DNA from: Macquaria australasica
Lineage: Eukaryota; Chordata; Actinopteri; Centrarchiformes; Percichthyidae
Direction: 5' to 3'
Assembly: GCA_005408345.1 (NCBI GenBank)
Contig: SEMN01000008.1
Span: 2,728,001-2,792,000, forward strand
Length of the DNA: 64,000 bases
Of the stretch, positions 61,718 through 64,000 are shown piece after piece. The notes under the pieces are model-generated. The model worked only from the letters and a program-made list of their open reading frames with translations. It was not told where the DNA came from and did not search any database. The position numbers and the translations under genes are program-made. The stretch's first letter is position 1. Every line of letters starts with the position of its first letter.

Positions 61718-62455
61718 GTAAGTATATTCATACTGGGGCTGTGAGTTTCTCAGAAAACTGCGCCACAAAATTGAACATTAATTTCAACATTTACATAATG
61801 ACATGAACCAGAGGAAGTAACAGACTGCACATTGTAAATTGACTTGTACTGTGTTCGGTTTTACTCATTCTTGTCTTTTACTAAAAACGTCACTTGGAGA
61901 AGTGGTTTGGAAGAATAGTAATCCCTTCATGAGCCTCTTCTATAATCCCATTAGCAATAATTCATGTGCTTTAAGATCCACAGAGAAGGACAATATATGG
62001 AGACAAGGTATAATAAATTAACAAACATGACTTGGAAGTCGAGTCATGTTTTTAAAACTTAGAAAGTAGAAAGAGGATCTGCACACTTTATACACTGTGG
62101 CTCCTATTTAAAAGACTTTTATTGCAACAGTGACATTTTGAGTGTGTGTCGTTCTTCAAAACATTACTGCTGCTGCAGTAAAAACCCTTCAGATGGGTGC
62201 TTAAAGGTTTTTGGATTTTCTCTTTTGACTTTGCTAAGCCATGGAAACACAATGCCACACTCAGTCATTAAAATAAATAAATACAATACATGGTTTTTGA
62301 TAAGTACTCAATTCAGTATCGCCATTTACATAAACCTGTTACCCATCACACCTGAGCCACACAGAAATACCTCATTTGTAAGCATGAATTCTGTTATAAT
62401 GGCTCCCCTAAGAGACCGTTTTGTTTGCTGTTGCCAAATGTTTTGCTCCCCTCAG
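61718..62455 (+). other. phtf1 intron
   Basis: Phase 1 intron of 738 bases from GTAAGTA to TTTTGCTCCCCTCAG. No gene or clear repeat was seen. Confidence 0.75.
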
Positions 62456-62636
62456 TGGCAGCAGTGGTGCTGTACTTGGAGGTCCCTGGGGCGAGTGCCA
62501 GCGAGGTGTTTGGGCCCATGTGTCTGATGCTGCTGCTGGGTACTGTGCACTGCCAGATTGTGTCGACCGAGTCCAGCCGGTGGCCCTCGGGCAGTCCAGC
62601 TGCCAGCTGCACCACCAGCCCTACGCGCAGAAGGAG
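62456..62636 (+). CDS. phtf1: PHTF1, coding exon 5 (second membrane segment)
   Basis: Beginning with TG that completes a leucine codon, it encodes LAAVVLYLEVPGASASEVFG, then PMCLMLLLGTVHCQIVST and an Arg-rich end (SPTRRRR). The loop between LYL and SEV has the length seen in PHTF1; PHTF2 has a longer Ser/Pro loop here, which is why I call phtf1. The donor GTGGTT at 62,637 is weak but gives an in-frame join to the next exon (phase 2). The insert WPSGSPAASCTTSP between the membrane segment and the Arg-rich end is longer than in mammals. Confidence 0.9.
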
Positions 62637-62878
62637 GTGGTTTTCTCATTGTTAGGCACTGCACACTCATTTGCCTTTACCAACACTCTCACCTCCTGGC
62701 ACATGCATAAACTCCCACATTACACACACAAATAGACCTAAAATCAACCTAGAGATATTCTAAAGCCACTCGGATACTCAATAATTCTTCCACTCCTGTG
62801 TTTTCAGCTCATTTTGTGATGCCTGCTGCATCTACAGTCTCTTGTCTTTGACTGTAATTTTTATCCTCTCTCCTTCAG

Positions 62879-62999
62879 GCCGAGGAAGGGCAGAGGGCTG
62901 AAAAAATCAGAAGAAAAGAATGACAGCAGGGACACAGAGCAGCAGGGGCCCTGGCAGTTTGAAGAAAGCCAGCAATTATACAGGAGCGAAGAGAGGAGG
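62879..62999 (+). CDS. phtf1: PHTF1, coding exon 6 (basic, polar linker)
   Basis: Follows acceptor CTCTCTCCTTCAG. The first G completes an arginine codon; 40 codons follow, from PRKGRGLKKSEEKN to LYRSEERR, before donor GTACAG at 63,000. The basic start continues the RRRRKLRK-type stretch of PHTF1. The rest is low-complexity and acidic/basic, as expected for the cytosolic loop, which is poorly conserved. Exon end and next exon start are both phase 0. Confidence 0.8.
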
Positions 63000-63841
63000 G
63001 TACAGTCAGTCAATCTCACTAGTCAATCTCAGCACTGTGGTATGAAGCAAAGAAGGAACCAACTTATGTCAGCGGTATAAAGTCAGAATTTAAAAAACAA
63101 CAGTCAAATACAGGTGGCCTGTGTTGGAAAAATAGTTCAAATTAAACTCTAGGTCCACAGCCGAAATTGAAACATTATTTGTTTAAGTGAAACTGATCTG
63201 TAACATCTTTTTGTTTTTTGTGTGCAGTCTCAATATCTGTAGAAAGGCAGATTGATTCTTACCTGAATTAGTGTCAATTCAGCAGACAAATGGAACCGAT
63301 ATAATAAAGATAAAGATGAACACCTTTGTCTTTAATGCAATCAGTGAACCTCCTCGACTGTGACTAGAGCTCATAATAAATATTACAACCTTTGTTAATC
63401 TCGTATTTACTCTAGGGTTTTTGTATTGGAGTTCATTAGATTGTCAGATAGTTATTTTGTTAATTTCCTGCACAGGACTGTATTCAAAGCTGCTCTAGTT
63501 TTAAAACCTTTAGTTCCACTCTAATGTCGGGTTTGAACAAAATGTGCATTCAGCAGCTTTTTGGTGTACCCACAAATGTTTTCAAATGTAACTGTGTAAT
63601 GTATATTTGTGTATGTAACTGTGTAAATTCGTTTTCATTCCTGGAAAACATAAAATGTCAGTCACCTTTGGAAAAGACATTTTAAGTTATGTATCACACT
63701 TGAGTAGGCTAAAATACAAATGTGTGAAGGTTGCTTTATATTACACCATAGTAATATAGTCTTTTGTCATTTGTCAAATTCATGCATGCCTTGGAAATAC
63801 ATTTTTAAGATGTACCTGTGCCTTGATATTCTCTCTCACAG
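63000..63841 (+). other. phtf1 intron
   Basis: Phase 0 intron of 842 bases, from GTACAG to TATTCTCTCTCACAG. Mammalian PHTF1 has an extra conserved linker block (with GGFWE) at about this point of the protein; I searched here and did not see an exon for it. Confidence 0.6.
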
Positions 63842-64000
63842 AACAAAAGAAAGTCAGGATTTGGGGCATCTGACGAGCTCTCCAGTGAGGAAGAGGAGAA
63901 GGTACAACCAGTGGAAGTAATTCATCCAGTGCCTCATCAAGAAAGACACCCTGCTACAACTTGGCCGACATCTACACCAGCGTCTTCTGTTAGGAAAAGA
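63842..64000 (+). CDS. phtf1: PHTF1, coding exon 7 (partial, runs off the window)
   Basis: After acceptor CTCTCTCACAG the frame is open to the window edge: NKRKSGFGASDELSSEEEEK then VQPVEVIHPVPHQERH and onward. The ASDELSSEE string matches the VSDDLSSEE of PHTF1, the acidic patch before the central linker. A GTACAA at 63,901 could act as a donor, but the open frame beyond it suggests the exon continues. The C-terminal membrane domain lies outside the window. Confidence 0.8.

Overview
The window is vertebrate nuclear DNA, most likely from a percomorph-type teleost. Genes are split by GT/AG introns, intergenic spaces are AT-rich, and dinucleotide microsatellites and short inverted-repeat DNA transposons are abundant. 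It carries a pair of class A-related (V1R-like/ORA) olfactory receptors of the teleost type. There are no bacterial-style operons, rRNA, tRNA or CRISPR arrays.

Layout. (1) Positions 1-22,320, minus strand: the 5' end of a plexin A gene, best matched to plxna2. Two coding exons (9475-10710 and 6437-6619) are seen, with a probable non-coding first exon and promoter near 21,888-22,320; the remaining exons lie to the left of the window. (2) Positions 22,320-50,762: a gene desert of about 28 kb with many MITE-like elements and LINE/SINE tails. No protein gene could be supported there. (3) Positions 50,763-50,846, plus strand: the mir-205 hairpin with the whole mature miR-205-5p sequence. (4) Positions 52,031-58,125: two intronless-CDS receptors arranged head to head, an ora2-like gene on the minus strand and an ora1-like gene on the plus strand. 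Each has a probable TATA-driven 5' UTR exon, and about 3.7 kb separates the promoters. (5) Positions about 59,220-64,000, plus strand: the 5' half of phtf1, with seven coding exons whose splice phases all agree. The gene runs off the right edge.

The genes do not form one pathway. Plexin A2 is a semaphorin receptor for axon guidance, miR-205 is an epithelial microRNA, the ORA pair are olfactory chemoreceptors, and PHTF1 is an ER membrane protein. The most interesting local structures are the mirrored ORA promoters, the mir-205 hairpin, and several transposon insertions whose target-site duplications can be read directly (an hAT-type element with an 8-bp duplication, a Harbinger-type element with a TAA duplication). 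All gene names rest on recalled family resemblance and exon logic; no database search was run.
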